From NCBI RefSeq assembly GCF_001667185.1, contig NZ_LZIC01000013.1, positions 39,561 through 103,560 on the forward strand: a stretch of DNA of 64,000 bases, given 5' to 3'. Made by a program: the position numbers and the translations under genes. This document shows, piece after piece, positions 16,915-27,100 of the stretch. A model generated the notes under the pieces. The model was not told the origin of the DNA and did not search any database. It saw nothing but the letters and a program-made list of their open reading frames with translations. Position 1 is the first letter of the stretch. Each line of letters begins with the position of its first letter. This stretch comes from Mycobacterium sp. 852002-50816_SCH5313054-b. GTDB lineage: Bacteria > Actinomycetota > Actinomycetes > Mycobacteriales > Mycobacteriaceae.

Positions 16915-18555
16915 CTAAGTCCCGCCGAAGCGGCGGGCGAGCGCCTTCTTGTCGACCTTGCCGATCGGCGTGGTGGGTAGCGCCGCCATCGCAACCAGCA
17001 TGTCGGGCCGGGCATGGGCGGCCACCCCGCGCTCGTCGAGGTGCGCGTTCAGCTCGGCGAGGGTGACCGGCTTTCCAGCAAAAACGACTGCCGCACAGAT
17101 CTTTTCGCCAAGATAGCGATCGGGTAGCCCCACCGCTGCCGCGGATCGGATCGCGGAATGGCTCAGCAGGTGCTCCTCGAGCTCCGCCGCCGCGACGGTT
17201 TCACCGCCACGGCAGATGACGTCCTTGACCCGGCCGGTGACCACCAGGTAGCCGTCGTCTCGGCGGCGGACCAGATCGCCGCTGCGGTAGAAGCCGTCGG
17301 GGTCGAAGCAGCGCTCGTTGTCGCGCTCGGCACGGAAGTAGCCGTTGATCGTGTACGGTCCGCGCACCAGCAGCTCGCCCTCGTCGCCTGGCGCCACCGG
17401 CTCGCCCGCCGCGTCGACGATGCGCAGTTCGTCGGCGGCGCACAGCGGCCGCCCCTGGGTGTTCTCGAGGAGGTCTGGCGGGTCGTCCGGGCGGGTGTAG
17501 TTCAGCAGGCCCTCCGCCATCCCGAACACCTGCTGCAGGCCCGGCGTCAGCGCGGCGCGCACCAGACGGGCGTCCGCCGGCTCCAGTCGTGCCCCGCCAA
17601 CCTGCAGCAACCGCAACGATTTTGGCGTCACCGGCTCCCAGTCGCAGGCCTGCGCCCACAGCTTGGCCAGCGCCGGCACCAGGGCGGTGACCGTGACCCG
17701 GTGGCGCGCGATCGCGGCGAACGCGGCCTCCGGGCTGGGATCGGCGCCGAACACCGTCGTCGCTCCCACGGCCATGGCCCCCAGCAGACCGGGGCAGGCG
17801 AGGGGGAAGTTGTGGCCCGCGGGCAGCACCGCCAGGTAGACGTCGTCGGCGCGCAGGCGGCACACCTCGGCGCTGGCTTTCGCGTTGAAGAGGTAGTCCT
17901 CGTGGGTGCGGGGAATCAGCTTGGGGATGCCGGTGGTGCCGCCCGAAACCAGTAGCAGCGCAGGGGTTTCCGGGTCGGCCGGCGGTGCGGGAGACCTTTT
18001 GGCGCTTTCCTCGCACAGTTGCGTCCACGGGGTGAATTCCCCGGGGTCGCCGACGACGACGACGTGCCGCAGCGCGGGGTGATCGTCGACCAGGCCGCGC
18101 GCCATCGCCCGATAGTCGAAACCGCTTGCGGTGTCCGGGATTATGAGACCCGTCGCGTCGCTGACCGCGGCGAAGTGGGCCAGCTCGGCGCCCCGGTGGC
18201 CGGGCAGACACAGCACCGGGACCGCCCCCGCGCGCAGCAACCCGAACAGGGCGACCGCGAACGGGCAGCCGTTCGGCAGCTGCAACAGCACCCGGTCGCC
18301 CGGCGCGATGCCCAGCCGCCCCAGCCCCGCAGCGACGCGGGCGGCCCGCTCGTCGAGTTCGGCGTAGCTCAACCCGCCGTCCGACAGCCCGTCGACGACC
18401 GCGATGCGGTCGGGCCAGCGGAGTGCCGCGTCGGTCAGGACTGTGTCCAGCGCCCGTCCCGCCCAATAGCCCGCCGCCCGGTAGGACGCGGCCCGGTCGG
18501 CCGGGAACGGCACGAAGCCCTGCGGGCCCGGACGCCGCGGCATGTTCGGGGCCAT
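16915..18555 (-). CDS. mbtA: Salicyl-AMP ligase / salicylate-ArCP ligase MbtA
   Basis: A 546-residue stand-alone adenylation enzyme of the 2,3-dihydroxybenzoate/salicylate ligase group. It activates salicylate to salicyl-AMP and loads it on the aryl carrier domain of MbtB. Motifs include the P-loop-like LLLVSGGTTGIPKL, the acyl-adenylate core GRPLCAADELRIVD, YRSGDLVRRRDDGY and the C-terminal lysine in PIGKVDKKAL. The ATG at 18555 follows AAGGAG by four bases; a second ATG at 18543 is possible. It is divergent from mbtB across two IdeR boxes. Confidence 0.95.
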   Translation of the reverse strand: MAPNMPRRPGPQGFVPFPADRAASYRAAGYWAGRALDTVLTDAALRWPDRIAVVDGLSDGGLSYAELDERAARVAAGLGRLGIAPGDRVLLQLPNGCPFAVALFGLLRAGAVPVLCLPGHRGAELAHFAAVSDATGLIIPDTASGFDYRAMARGLVDDHPALRHVVVVGDPGEFTPWTQLCEESAKRSPAPPADPETPALLLVSGGTTGIPKLIPRTHEDYLFNAKASAEVCRLRADDVYLAVLPAGHNFPLACPGLLGAMAVGATTVFGADPSPEAAFAAIARHRVTVTALVPALAKLWAQACDWEPVTPKSLRLLQVGGARLEPADARLVRAALTPGLQQVFGMAEGLLNYTRPDDPPDLLENTQGRPLCAADELRIVDAAGEPVAPGDEGELLVRGPYTINGYFRAERDNERCFDPDGFYRSGDLVRRRDDGYLVVTGRVKDVICRGGETVAAAELEEHLLSHSAIRSAAAVGLPDRYLGEKICAAVVFAGKPVTLAELNAHLDERGVAAHARPDMLVAMAALPTTPIGKVDKKALARRFGGT

Positions 18556-18597
18556 CGGACTCCTTGGTTTGGGGGGTGGTAGCGGCCACGCAGGTAT

Positions 18598-18616
18598 CGA
18601 GGATAGGGTAACCAAC
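18598..18616 (-). promoter_or_regulatory. IdeR box, mbtA-proximal
   Basis: The 19-mer CGAGGATAGGGTAACCAAC agrees with the IdeR consensus at about 13 of 19 positions, strongest in the right half (GTAACC). It lies between the divergent mbtA and mbtB starts and adjoins a second box, as in M. tuberculosis, where iron-loaded IdeR represses both genes. Confidence 0.7.
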
Positions 18617-18619
18617 AAC

Positions 18620-18638
18620 TTAGGGCAGCCTTTGCTAA
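18620..18638 (+). promoter_or_regulatory. IdeR box, mbtB-proximal
   Basis: The 19-mer TTAGGGCAGCCTTTGCTAA matches the IdeR consensus at about 13 of 19 positions with both ends intact. Its centre lies 22 bases from the neighbouring box, so two IdeR dimers could bind side by side. It ends 15 bases before the mbtB start codon. Confidence 0.75.
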
Positions 18639-18653
18639 TTCTGGGAGGATTTC

Positions 18654-21600
18654 GTGGTGCGTGCCCCGGCGTGCTCGGAGGACATCCGCGCGGAGGTGGC
18701 CGCGCTGCTCGGCGTCCGCGCCGACGCCATCGACCCAGGCAGCAACCTGATCGGCCAGGGCCTGGACTCCATCCGGATGATGACGCTGGCCGGTCGCTGG
18801 CGCCGGGACGGCGTCGCCGTCGATTTCGCCGCGCTGGCCGCGGCTCCGACGATCGAGGCGTGGTCCGAGCTGGTCACCGCAGGCGCGCCGACGCCCCCCG
18901 CCGAGCTGGCGGTGCCGGTGGTCGACGCGACCGGGCACGCCGGCGACCCCTTCCCCCTCGCCCCGATGCAGCACGCGATGTGGGTCGGGCGTCAGGACAA
19001 CCAGCAGCTCGGCGGGGTGGCTGGGCACCTCTACGTGGAGTTCGACGGCGGCCCGGTCGAGCCGGACCGCCTGCGCGCGGCGGCCACCCGGCTGGCGCAA
19101 CGTCACCCGATGCTGCGGGTGCGGTTTCTGCCCGACGGCACGCAGCGCATCCCGGTGGACGAATGCGGCGACTTCCCCGTCGCGGTGGTCGACCTGCGCG
19201 ACGACGTAGACGTCGAGCAGCGGCTCGCGGCCCTACGGGACGCCAAATCACACCAACAGCTCGACGGCGCGGTGTTCGAACTGACGTTGACGCTGCTGCC
19301 CGGCGATCGGTCCCGGTTGCACGTCGATCTGGACATGCAGGCCGCCGACGCGATGAGCTACCGCACCCTGATGGCCGACCTGGCCGCCCTCTATTCGGGC
19401 CGCGACCTCCCCGAATTGCGTTACAGCTATCGGGAATACCGGCAGGCGATCGCCCGGCAGGAGGCGCAACCGCGGCCGGATCGCGACGCCGACCGGGACT
19501 GGTGGGCACAACGCATCCCGCACCTGCCCGACCCGCCGGCACCGCCATCGACCGGCGGCCGGGACTCGCGCACCAGCACCAGACGCTGGCACTGGCTGGA
19601 TCCGGCGACCCGCGATGCGCTGTTCGCCCGCGCCCGGGCCCGCGGCGTCACCCCGGCGATGGCGCTGGGCGCCGCGTTCGCCGACGCGCTGGCCCGCTGG
19701 TCCACCGCGCGATTCCTGCTGAACGTCCCCCTGTTCGGGCGCCAGGAGCTGCACCCCGACGTCGACCTCGTGGTCGGCGATTTCACCTCGTCGCTGCTGC
19801 TCGACATCGACTTGAGCGGGGCCGAGACCCCGGCGGCGCGCGCGCACGCCATGCAGGACGCCATGCGGACCGCCGCCGCCCATTCCGCCTACCCCGGGCT
19901 GTCGGTGCTGCGCGACCTCAGCCGCCAGCGCGGCACCCAGGTCCTGGCGCCGATGGTCTTCACCAGCGCGCTCGGTCTGGGGGAACTGTTCGGTGCCGAC
20001 GTCACAACGCAATTCGGCACACCCGCCTGGATCATTTCCCAGGGTCCCCAGGTGCTGCTCGACGCGCAGGTCACCGAGTTCGACGGCGGCGTGCTGGTGA
20101 ACTGGGACGTGCGCGACGGGGTCTTTGCGCCGGGCGTCATCGACGCCATGTTCGCCCACCACATCGACGAGCTGCTCCGGCTGGCCACCGCCGACGACGC
20201 CTGGGACGCGCCCGGCCCCCCGGCGCTGCCGGAGGCGCAGCGGGCGGTGCGCGAGGCGGCCAACGGCCACACCGCCGAGCCCAGCGGCGAGGCGCTGCAC
20301 GACGGGTTCTTCCGCCGGGCCGAACGGCAACCCGACGCGCCCGCGGTCTTCGCGGGCTCGGGCGACCTCACCTATGCGCAACTGCGCGATCAGGCGCTGG
20401 CCGTGGCCGCCGCGTTGCGGGCGGCCGGGATCGGCGCCGGAGACACCGTCGCGGTGATGGGCCCGAAGACCGCCGAACAGGTGCCCGCGCTGCTCGGGAT
20501 CCTGGCCGCCGGCGGGGTGTACCTGCCGATCGGCGTCGACCAGCCACACGACCGGGCGGAGCGCATCCTGAAAACCGGTGGGGTGCGCGCGGCGCTGGTG
20601 TGCGGCGGCCGGCCGCTTTCGTTGCCGGTGCCCGCGCTGGTGATCGCCGACCTGTTGCGCGGCGCACCGTCCGACATCCGGCCCGCTGCAACGGATCCCG
20701 ATGCGCTCGCCTACGTGCTGTTCACCTCCGGGTCGACGGGCGAGCCCAAGGGCGTCGAGATGACGCACGACGCCGCGATGAACACGGTCGAATTCGTCAC
20801 CCGCCACTTCGGGATCGGCGCCGCCGACCGATGCCTGGCGCTGTCGACGCTGGAATGCGACATGTCGGTGCTGGACGTCTTCGCCACGCTGCGCGCCGGT
20901 GGGGCGATCGTGGTGGTCGACGAGGCGCAGCGCCGCGACCCCGACGCCTGGGCCCGGCTGATCGACGGCCATCGGGTCACCGTGCTGAACTTCCTGCCCG
21001 GCTGGCTGGAGATGCTGGTCGAGGTCGGCCATGGGCGGCTGTCGTCGCTGCGGGTGGTACCCACCGGCGGTGACTGGGTGCGCCCGGGCCTGGCCCGCCG
21101 GCTGCGGGCGCAGGCGCCCGGCGTGCGGTTCGCCGGTCTCGGTGGCGCCACCGAAACGGCAGTCCACGCAACCATTTTCGAAGTCACCGAGGAGCTGCCC
21201 GACCACTGGACCGCGGTGCCCTACGGCAAGCCGTTTCCCAACATCGCTTGCCGGGTGGTCGGCGACGGGGGCGCGGACTGCCCCGACTGGGTGGCCGGCG
21301 AGCTCTGGGTGTCCGGGCGCGGCATCGCCCGCGGGTATCGTGGGCGCCCCGAGCTGACCGCCCAGCGCTTCGTCGCCCACGATGGCCGGATCTGGTACCG
21401 CACCGGCGATCTGGCTCGCTACTGGCGCGACGGCACCCTCGAGTTCGTCGGCCGCGCCGATCACCGGATCAAGGTCAGCGGGTATCGCGTCGAGCTCGGC
21501 GAGATCGAGGCCGCGCTGCGGCGGGTGCCCGGGGTGCGCGCGGCCGTGGCCGCGCTGGTGCCCGCGCCCGGCGGCGCCGAGGTGCTGGCCGCGCAGGTCT

Positions 21601-22889
21601 GCCTCGATGGGCTTGCGTCGGACGCCCGGTGGATGCGCGACGGCCTTGCCGATCTGGTTCCCGCCCACATGATTCCGGCGCACATCTCGGTGGTCGGGCG
21701 CATCCCCTTCACCGACGGCGGCAAGATCGACCGGCGCGCGGTCGCCGGGCTGCTGGCCGCGGCGGTGGCCGAGCGGTCGCGCGAGACCTCGGTGCCCTAC
21801 CGGGCGCCGGCCACCCGTCTGCAACGAGCGCTGTGCCACATCGTCGCGGAGCTGCTGAACCGCGACGTCGACGCCGTGGGCGTGCACGACGACTTCTTTT
21901 CCCTCGGTGGCGACTCCGTGCTCGCGACCCAGGCCGTCGCCGGCATCCGGCAGTGGCTCGATTCGCCGAGCCTGATGGTCGCCGACATTTTCGCCGCCCG
22001 GACCGTCGCGACCCTGGCCCAGTTGCTCGTCGGGCGGGAAGCCGACGGCCGGCTGGAGCAGGTCGCCGACGTGTACCTGGAAATCGCGGACATGGCGAGT
22101 GTCGACGTGCTGTCCGCGCTTGACGAAATTCCGGCGAAGCCGACCGCGCCGGCGCCGCGGGAGTTCCAGCCCTGGGTGAAGCGGTTCACCGGTGCCGCCG
22201 CGCGCGGCTCGGTGGTCGTGTTCCCGCACGCCGGCGGTGCGGCCGCGGCCTACCGCTCGCTGGCCAAAGCGTTGTCGGCCAACGGCGTTGATGCCTTCGT
22301 GGTGCAGTACCCGCAGCGGGCGGACCGGCGCAATGACCCCGCGGCGGACAGCATCGGTGCGCTGGCGCGCGAGCTTTTCGAGGCCGGGGACTGGGCTTCG
22401 GCGGCTCCGCTGAGCCTGTTCGGGCATTGCATGGGGGCGGTGGTCGCCTTCGAGTTCGCCCGCGTCGCCGAAAGCAACGGAGTGCCGGTGCGCGCGCTGT
22501 GGGCGTCGGCCGGGCAGGCCCCGTCGACGGTCGCCGCGTACGGGCCCCTGCCGATTAGCGAAAGGGGCGTGCTGGCCGACATGGTGGATCTCGGCGGCAC
22601 CGATCCGGCGCTGCTGGAGGATGAGGAATTCGTCGAACTCCTGGTGACGGCGGTGCAGGCCGACTACCGCGCCTTGAACGCCTACTCCTGCGGTCCGGAC
22701 GTGCGCATCGGCGCCGACATCCATGCGGTCGGTGGCGACCGCGACCACCGGATCAGCCGGGGAACCTTGGCCAGCTGGCAAACCCACACATCCGGCCGAT
22801 TCACGGTGTCGGAATTCGAGGGCGGGCACTTCTACCTCAACGATCACCTCGATGCGGTGGCCCGGCTGGTGAGCGCCGATGTCCGATAG
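18654..22889 (+). CDS. mbtB: Mycobactin NRPS MbtB (ArCP-Cy-A-PCP-TE)
   Basis: A 1411-residue synthetase that joins salicylate to serine and cyclises the product to a hydroxyphenyloxazoline. Domains: aryl carrier with phosphopantetheine serine S39 (GQGLDSI); heterocyclisation domain about 95-530 with the DxxxxD signature at D227-D232; adenylation domain about 545-1030 (LFTSGSTGEPKG near 690, YRTGDLARYW near 915); PCP near 1081 (FSLGGDS); thioesterase about 1165-1411, whose nucleophile motif is GHCMG at 1257-1261, with Cys for the usual Ser. GTG start after GGGAGGAT. It opens the operon mbtB-H and overlaps mbtC by 11 bases. Confidence 0.96.
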   Translation: MVRAPACSEDIRAEVAALLGVRADAIDPGSNLIGQGLDSIRMMTLAGRWRRDGVAVDFAALAAAPTIEAWSELVTAGAPTPPAELAVPVVDATGHAGDPFPLAPMQHAMWVGRQDNQQLGGVAGHLYVEFDGGPVEPDRLRAAATRLAQRHPMLRVRFLPDGTQRIPVDECGDFPVAVVDLRDDVDVEQRLAALRDAKSHQQLDGAVFELTLTLLPGDRSRLHVDLDMQAADAMSYRTLMADLAALYSGRDLPELRYSYREYRQAIARQEAQPRPDRDADRDWWAQRIPHLPDPPAPPSTGGRDSRTSTRRWHWLDPATRDALFARARARGVTPAMALGAAFADALARWSTARFLLNVPLFGRQELHPDVDLVVGDFTSSLLLDIDLSGAETPAARAHAMQDAMRTAAAHSAYPGLSVLRDLSRQRGTQVLAPMVFTSALGLGELFGADVTTQFGTPAWIISQGPQVLLDAQVTEFDGGVLVNWDVRDGVFAPGVIDAMFAHHIDELLRLATADDAWDAPGPPALPEAQRAVREAANGHTAEPSGEALHDGFFRRAERQPDAPAVFAGSGDLTYAQLRDQALAVAAALRAAGIGAGDTVAVMGPKTAEQVPALLGILAAGGVYLPIGVDQPHDRAERILKTGGVRAALVCGGRPLSLPVPALVIADLLRGAPSDIRPAATDPDALAYVLFTSGSTGEPKGVEMTHDAAMNTVEFVTRHFGIGAADRCLALSTLECDMSVLDVFATLRAGGAIVVVDEAQRRDPDAWARLIDGHRVTVLNFLPGWLEMLVEVGHGRLSSLRVVPTGGDWVRPGLARRLRAQAPGVRFAGLGGATETAVHATIFEVTEELPDHWTAVPYGKPFPNIACRVVGDGGADCPDWVAGELWVSGRGIARGYRGRPELTAQRFVAHDGRIWYRTGDLARYWRDGTLEFVGRADHRIKVSGYRVELGEIEAALRRVPGVRAAVAALVPAPGGAEVLAAQVCLDGLASDARWMRDGLADLVPAHMIPAHISVVGRIPFTDGGKIDRRAVAGLLAAAVAERSRETSVPYRAPATRLQRALCHIVAELLNRDVDAVGVHDDFFSLGGDSVLATQAVAGIRQWLDSPSLMVADIFAARTVATLAQLLVGREADGRLEQVADVYLEIADMASVDVLSALDEIPAKPTAPAPREFQPWVKRFTGAAARGSVVVFPHAGGAAAAYRSLAKALSANGVDAFVVQYPQRADRRNDPAADSIGALARELFEAGDWASAAPLSLFGHCMGAVVAFEFARVAESNGVPVRALWASAGQAPSTVAAYGPLPISERGVLADMVDLGGTDPALLEDEEFVELLVTAVQADYRALNAYSCGPDVRIGADIHAVGGDRDHRISRGTLASWQTHTSGRFTVSEFEGGHFYLNDHLDAVARLVSADVR

Positions 22890-24192
22890 CGACCCGGTCG
22901 TCATCGTCGGGTTGGCCTTCGAGGCGCCCGGTGGGATCGAAACCCCGGACGACTTCTGGGCGCTGCTCTCCGAGCAGCGGGAGGCCCTGGGACCGTTCCC
23001 CACCGATCGGGGCTGGGCGCTGCGCGAGCTGTTTGACGGGTCGCGGCGGGACGGGTTCAAGCCCATCCGCAACCTCGGTGGATTCCTGTCCGGCGCAACG
23101 GCCTTCGATCCGGAGTTCTTCGGCATCTCCCGGCGCGAAGCGACCGCCATGGACCCCCAGCAGCGGGTCGGCCTGCGGGTGGCGTGGCGCAGCGTGGAGA
23201 ACAGCGGGATCAACCCCGACGACCTGGCCGGTCACGACGTGGGCTGCTACGTCGGCGCCTCCACGCTCGAGTACGGCCCTCCGCTCTCCGAATTCTCCCA
23301 TCACAGCGGGCATTTGATCACCGGGACGTCGCTGGGCGTCATCTCGGGGCGCATCGCCTACACACTGGACCTGGCGGGTCCGGCGCTGACGATCGACACC
23401 GCGTGCTCGTCGGCGCTGGCGGCGTTCCATACCGCGGTGCAGGCTATCCGGGCCGGCGACTGCGACCTCGCGATCGCCGGCGCCGTGTGCGTGATGGGCA
23501 GCCCTGGCTATTTCGTTGAGTTCTCGAAGAAGCACGCGCTGTCCGACGACGGCCGCTGCCGGCCCTACAGCGCGCTCGCCAGCGGCACCGTCTGGGCCGA
23601 GGGTGCGGCCATGTTCGTGCTGCAGCGCCGGTCCAGGGCGGTGGCCGACGGGCGTCGCATCCTCGCCGAAGTGCGTGCCAGCTGCCTGAACTCGGACGGG
23701 CGCAGCGCCGGGCTGATGGCCCCCAGCGGCGACGCGCAGCTGCGGCTGTTCCGGCGCGCCCTTGCGCAGGCCGGTATCGAGCCCGTCGACGTCGGGATGA
23801 TCGAGGGCCATGCCACCGGAACCCGGCTCGGCGACCGGACGGAGCTGTTGTCGATGGCGGCCAGTTACGGCACCGCGCCACCCGGACGCGGACCGCTCCT
23901 GGGATCGGTCAAGTCCAACATCGGGCACGCGCAGGCCGCGGCGGGGGCGTTGGGCCTGGCCAAGGTGATCCTGTCCGCCGAACACGCCGCGGTGCCGCCC
24001 ACCCTGCACGTCGACGAGCCCAGCCGCGAAATAGATTGGGAGAGCCAGGGTTTGCGGTTGGCGGACAAGCTGACGCCCTGGCAGGCCGTCGATGGCTGGC
24101 GCACCGCGGCGGTGTCCGCGTTCGGGATGAGCGGCACGAACACCCATCTGATCGTCTCGATGCCCGACGCCGACGGGCGCGGGGTCGCCTGA
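22879..24192 (+). CDS. mbtC: Polyketide beta-ketoacyl synthase MbtC
   Basis: A 437-residue single-domain ketosynthase. The catalytic triad is intact: C176 in DTACSSALA, H311 in EGHATGT and H350 in SNIGHA. With MbtD it supplies the ketide unit (beta-hydroxyacid linker) of the mycobactin core. Its ATG lies inside the mbtB end (11-base overlap) and its stop shares one base with the mbtD start (TGATG), so synthesis is coupled to both neighbours. Confidence 0.95.
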   Translation: MSDSDPVVIVGLAFEAPGGIETPDDFWALLSEQREALGPFPTDRGWALRELFDGSRRDGFKPIRNLGGFLSGATAFDPEFFGISRREATAMDPQQRVGLRVAWRSVENSGINPDDLAGHDVGCYVGASTLEYGPPLSEFSHHSGHLITGTSLGVISGRIAYTLDLAGPALTIDTACSSALAAFHTAVQAIRAGDCDLAIAGAVCVMGSPGYFVEFSKKHALSDDGRCRPYSALASGTVWAEGAAMFVLQRRSRAVADGRRILAEVRASCLNSDGRSAGLMAPSGDAQLRLFRRALAQAGIEPVDVGMIEGHATGTRLGDRTELLSMAASYGTAPPGRGPLLGSVKSNIGHAQAAAGALGLAKVILSAEHAAVPPTLHVDEPSREIDWESQGLRLADKLTPWQAVDGWRTAAVSAFGMSGTNTHLIVSMPDADGRGVA

Positions 24193-27100
24193 TGGCCGCC
24201 AGACGCCTGCCCGACGGGCGGATCCCGGTACTGCTCAGCGCCCACGCCGACGAACTCGTCCCCACGGACGCCCGGGCGATCGCCGACTATCTCGACCGCT
24301 TTCCGGAAACGACTGTGGCGCAGGTGGCCCGGCGGCTGCGCTCAACCCGACGGGTCCGCACGTTCCGCGCGGTGATCCGCGCCGCGCACCGGGCCGAGTT
24401 CGTCGAGGGGCTACGCGCGCTGGCCGACGAGCGGGAGCATCCGCTGGTCGCCAGGTCGGCGCTGACCGCGGCCCCCCGACAGGCGTTCGTGTTTCCCGGC
24501 CAGGGCGGCCACTGGCCGGGCATGGGCGCCGCCGCCTACCGGGCGCTCGACCACTACCGGGCCGCCGCCGACGGCTGCGTCGCGGCTTTCGAGGCCGCCG
24601 GCGTCGCGTCGCCGCTGCGCTACCTGACGGCCGGGGACGACCCGCAGACCTTTTCCGAGATCGAAGTCCAGGGAGCGCAATTCGTGCACGCCGTCGCCCT
24701 GGCCGAGGTGTGGCGCTCGTGCGGCGTGGTTCCCGACCTCACCATCGGGCAGAGCCTCGGCGAGGTCGCCGCGGCCGTCGTCGCCGGCAGCATCACGTTG
24801 CCCGACGCGGTCGCGGTGGTCGCGGCGCGCGCCGGTGTGGTCGACCGTCTTCCGGGTCGCTACGCGATGGCGACCCTGGGCGTCGGGGCCCGGGAGGCCG
24901 GGGCGCTGATCGCGGCCGCCGAAGGCTGGGTGGAGCTGTCGGTGGTCTACTCGGCCTCGACCGTCGCGGTCTCGGGAGATCGCGACGCGGTGCTGGCCGT
25001 CGTCGACGCCGTTCGCCGCAGCGGCGGCTTCGCCCGCGAGATCGCCGCGGGCTTTCCGGGGCACACCAGCGTGCTCGAGCGGCTGCGCGACGAATTCCGG
25101 CTGCGACTGCCCGCGTCGGAATTCGCCGAGGCCCCGGTGCAATTCATCGGCGGCGCCACCGGCGACGTGGTGGGTCCGGACGCACGGTTCGGCGAGTACT
25201 GGTATGCGAACCTGCGCAACACGGTGCGGCTGGACCGCGCATTCGAGGCGGCAATCCGTTGTGGCGCGGGCTCGTTCATCGAGCTGTCGGCGCATCCCGC
25301 GCTGCTGTTCTCGATCGGACAGATCTTCGAGGCCCGCGAGGACCCGGCGGTGCTGGTCGGGTCGGCGCACCGGGATGAGCCGTTGGCCGACACGCTGTCG
25401 GCGAATATCGTCACCGCGGCGGTGGCCGACCCCGGCTACGGCTGGGGCGATTATCTGGACGGCGGCGAGGTGGGTTTGCGCGGCTTTCCGGGCGCGCCGA
25501 TGCGCGCGATTCCGATGTGGGCGCACCCGGAACCGCTCGAGACATTGGCGGGGCCGCCCGGCCTCACCGTTGCGGTCGAGCACTGGGAACCGGCGTCGGC
25601 GCGGCCCGCGCCCGCCGCGGGCCGGCCCGCGCGTCTCGCGCTGGTCGGCGCCGACCAAGGCCCACTGGCCCGGTCGCTGCGCGCGGCGATCGAGTCCCAC
25701 CCGGGGGCCACTCTCGCCGCGCCGCCGGCTGCCGAGGTCGTCGTGGCGATCGCCCCCACGCTCGACGGGGCCGACGCCGCCGCGGCCGCCGAGACCCTCA
25801 CGGCACTGATCGGCTCCGGTCAGCTCGACTATGCGCGCGCGCTCGGTCCCCACTGCCACACCGTTTGTCTGGTCACGGTGGGCGCCGAGCGGGTAGGCGA
25901 TCGCGACACGCCGCCCTCACCCGGCCAGGCGGCGCTGGCCGCGCTGCACCGTAGCATCGGATTCGATTATCCCGAGCGCAGTTTCACCCACCTGGACCTG
26001 GCGCCGGGGGAGCTGACGCCGGTCGCCGGTCACACCGCCGTGGCAGGTTTGCTGTCCGGTTGCGGCGAAACCGCGCTGCGCGACTCCGAAAGCGGATACG
26101 CGTTGTTCGAGCGCTCGTTTCGCGATGGGCCCGTCCCCGCGCAATGGCCACTGGTCCCCGGAGTGCTCGACGACGTGGTGATCACCGGCGGGTCCGGGGC
26201 CCTCGGCCTGCATTACGCCCGCGATCTCGCCGAGCGCGGCGCGCGGCGCATCATCCTGCTGAGCCGCCGACCCGCGGATCCCGAACTGCTGACGACCCTG
26301 GTGGCGGGCTACGGCACCGAGCTCGCGTCGCCGCCCTGCGACATCACCGACCCGGCCCAATTGTCGCTCGTCGCGGCGGAATACGGCGGCGCCGGTGCGT
26401 CGCTGATCGTCCACGCCGCGGGCAGCGCCGCGTTCGGCACGGTACACGAGCTGGGGGCCGACGCCGCCGCGGACACCTTCGCCGCCAAGGTCCGCGGTCT
26501 CGCCCATCTGGTCGAGGTGTGGCCGGTGCGCGCCGACGCGCGAATGCTGTTGTGTTCGTCGGTGTCCGGGGTGTGGGGCGGGCGCGGACACGCGGCGTAC
26601 TCGGCGGCCAACCGGCTGCTGGACGTGATCGCCGGCCAGCTGCGCGATGCGGGGAGGCATTGCGTCGCGGTGAGATGGGGCCTATGGCAGGGATCGACCG
26701 AATCGGGCCGGAGCATCGCGGATTCGGCCGGGCTCGCCGACATCGAGCGGTCCGGGCTGCGCCCCATGGCGCCGCGCGAGGCGATCGAGGCGAGCCTACG
26801 CGAGTGGCGCGAGGACCCGCTCGTGTTCGCGGCGGACGCGTCCCGGCTGCGGATGTTCCTGGACGGCACGAGGTCCGGGCCGCCCGGCCCTACGGACGCC
26901 GTCGCTGGCGAACATGACGAGGTGTCGGTGCCCGACGCGGTGCGTAGCCAGCTGGCGGCCGTGCTCGGAATCGAGCGACCCGCCGAGCTGAACCTCGCCG
27001 AATCGCTCTTCGATCTGGGCGTCGACTCGATGCTGGCGCTCGATCTGCGCAAACGCCTCACACGAATGATCGGCCGGACCGTGTCCCTGGCCACGCTGAT

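Noticed and set aside
19248..23213. A 1321-codon open frame on the minus strand opposite mbtB/mbtC
   Set aside because: Composition is Arg/Gly/His/Ala-rich without domains, and it lies wholly opposite a well-supported NRPS gene.
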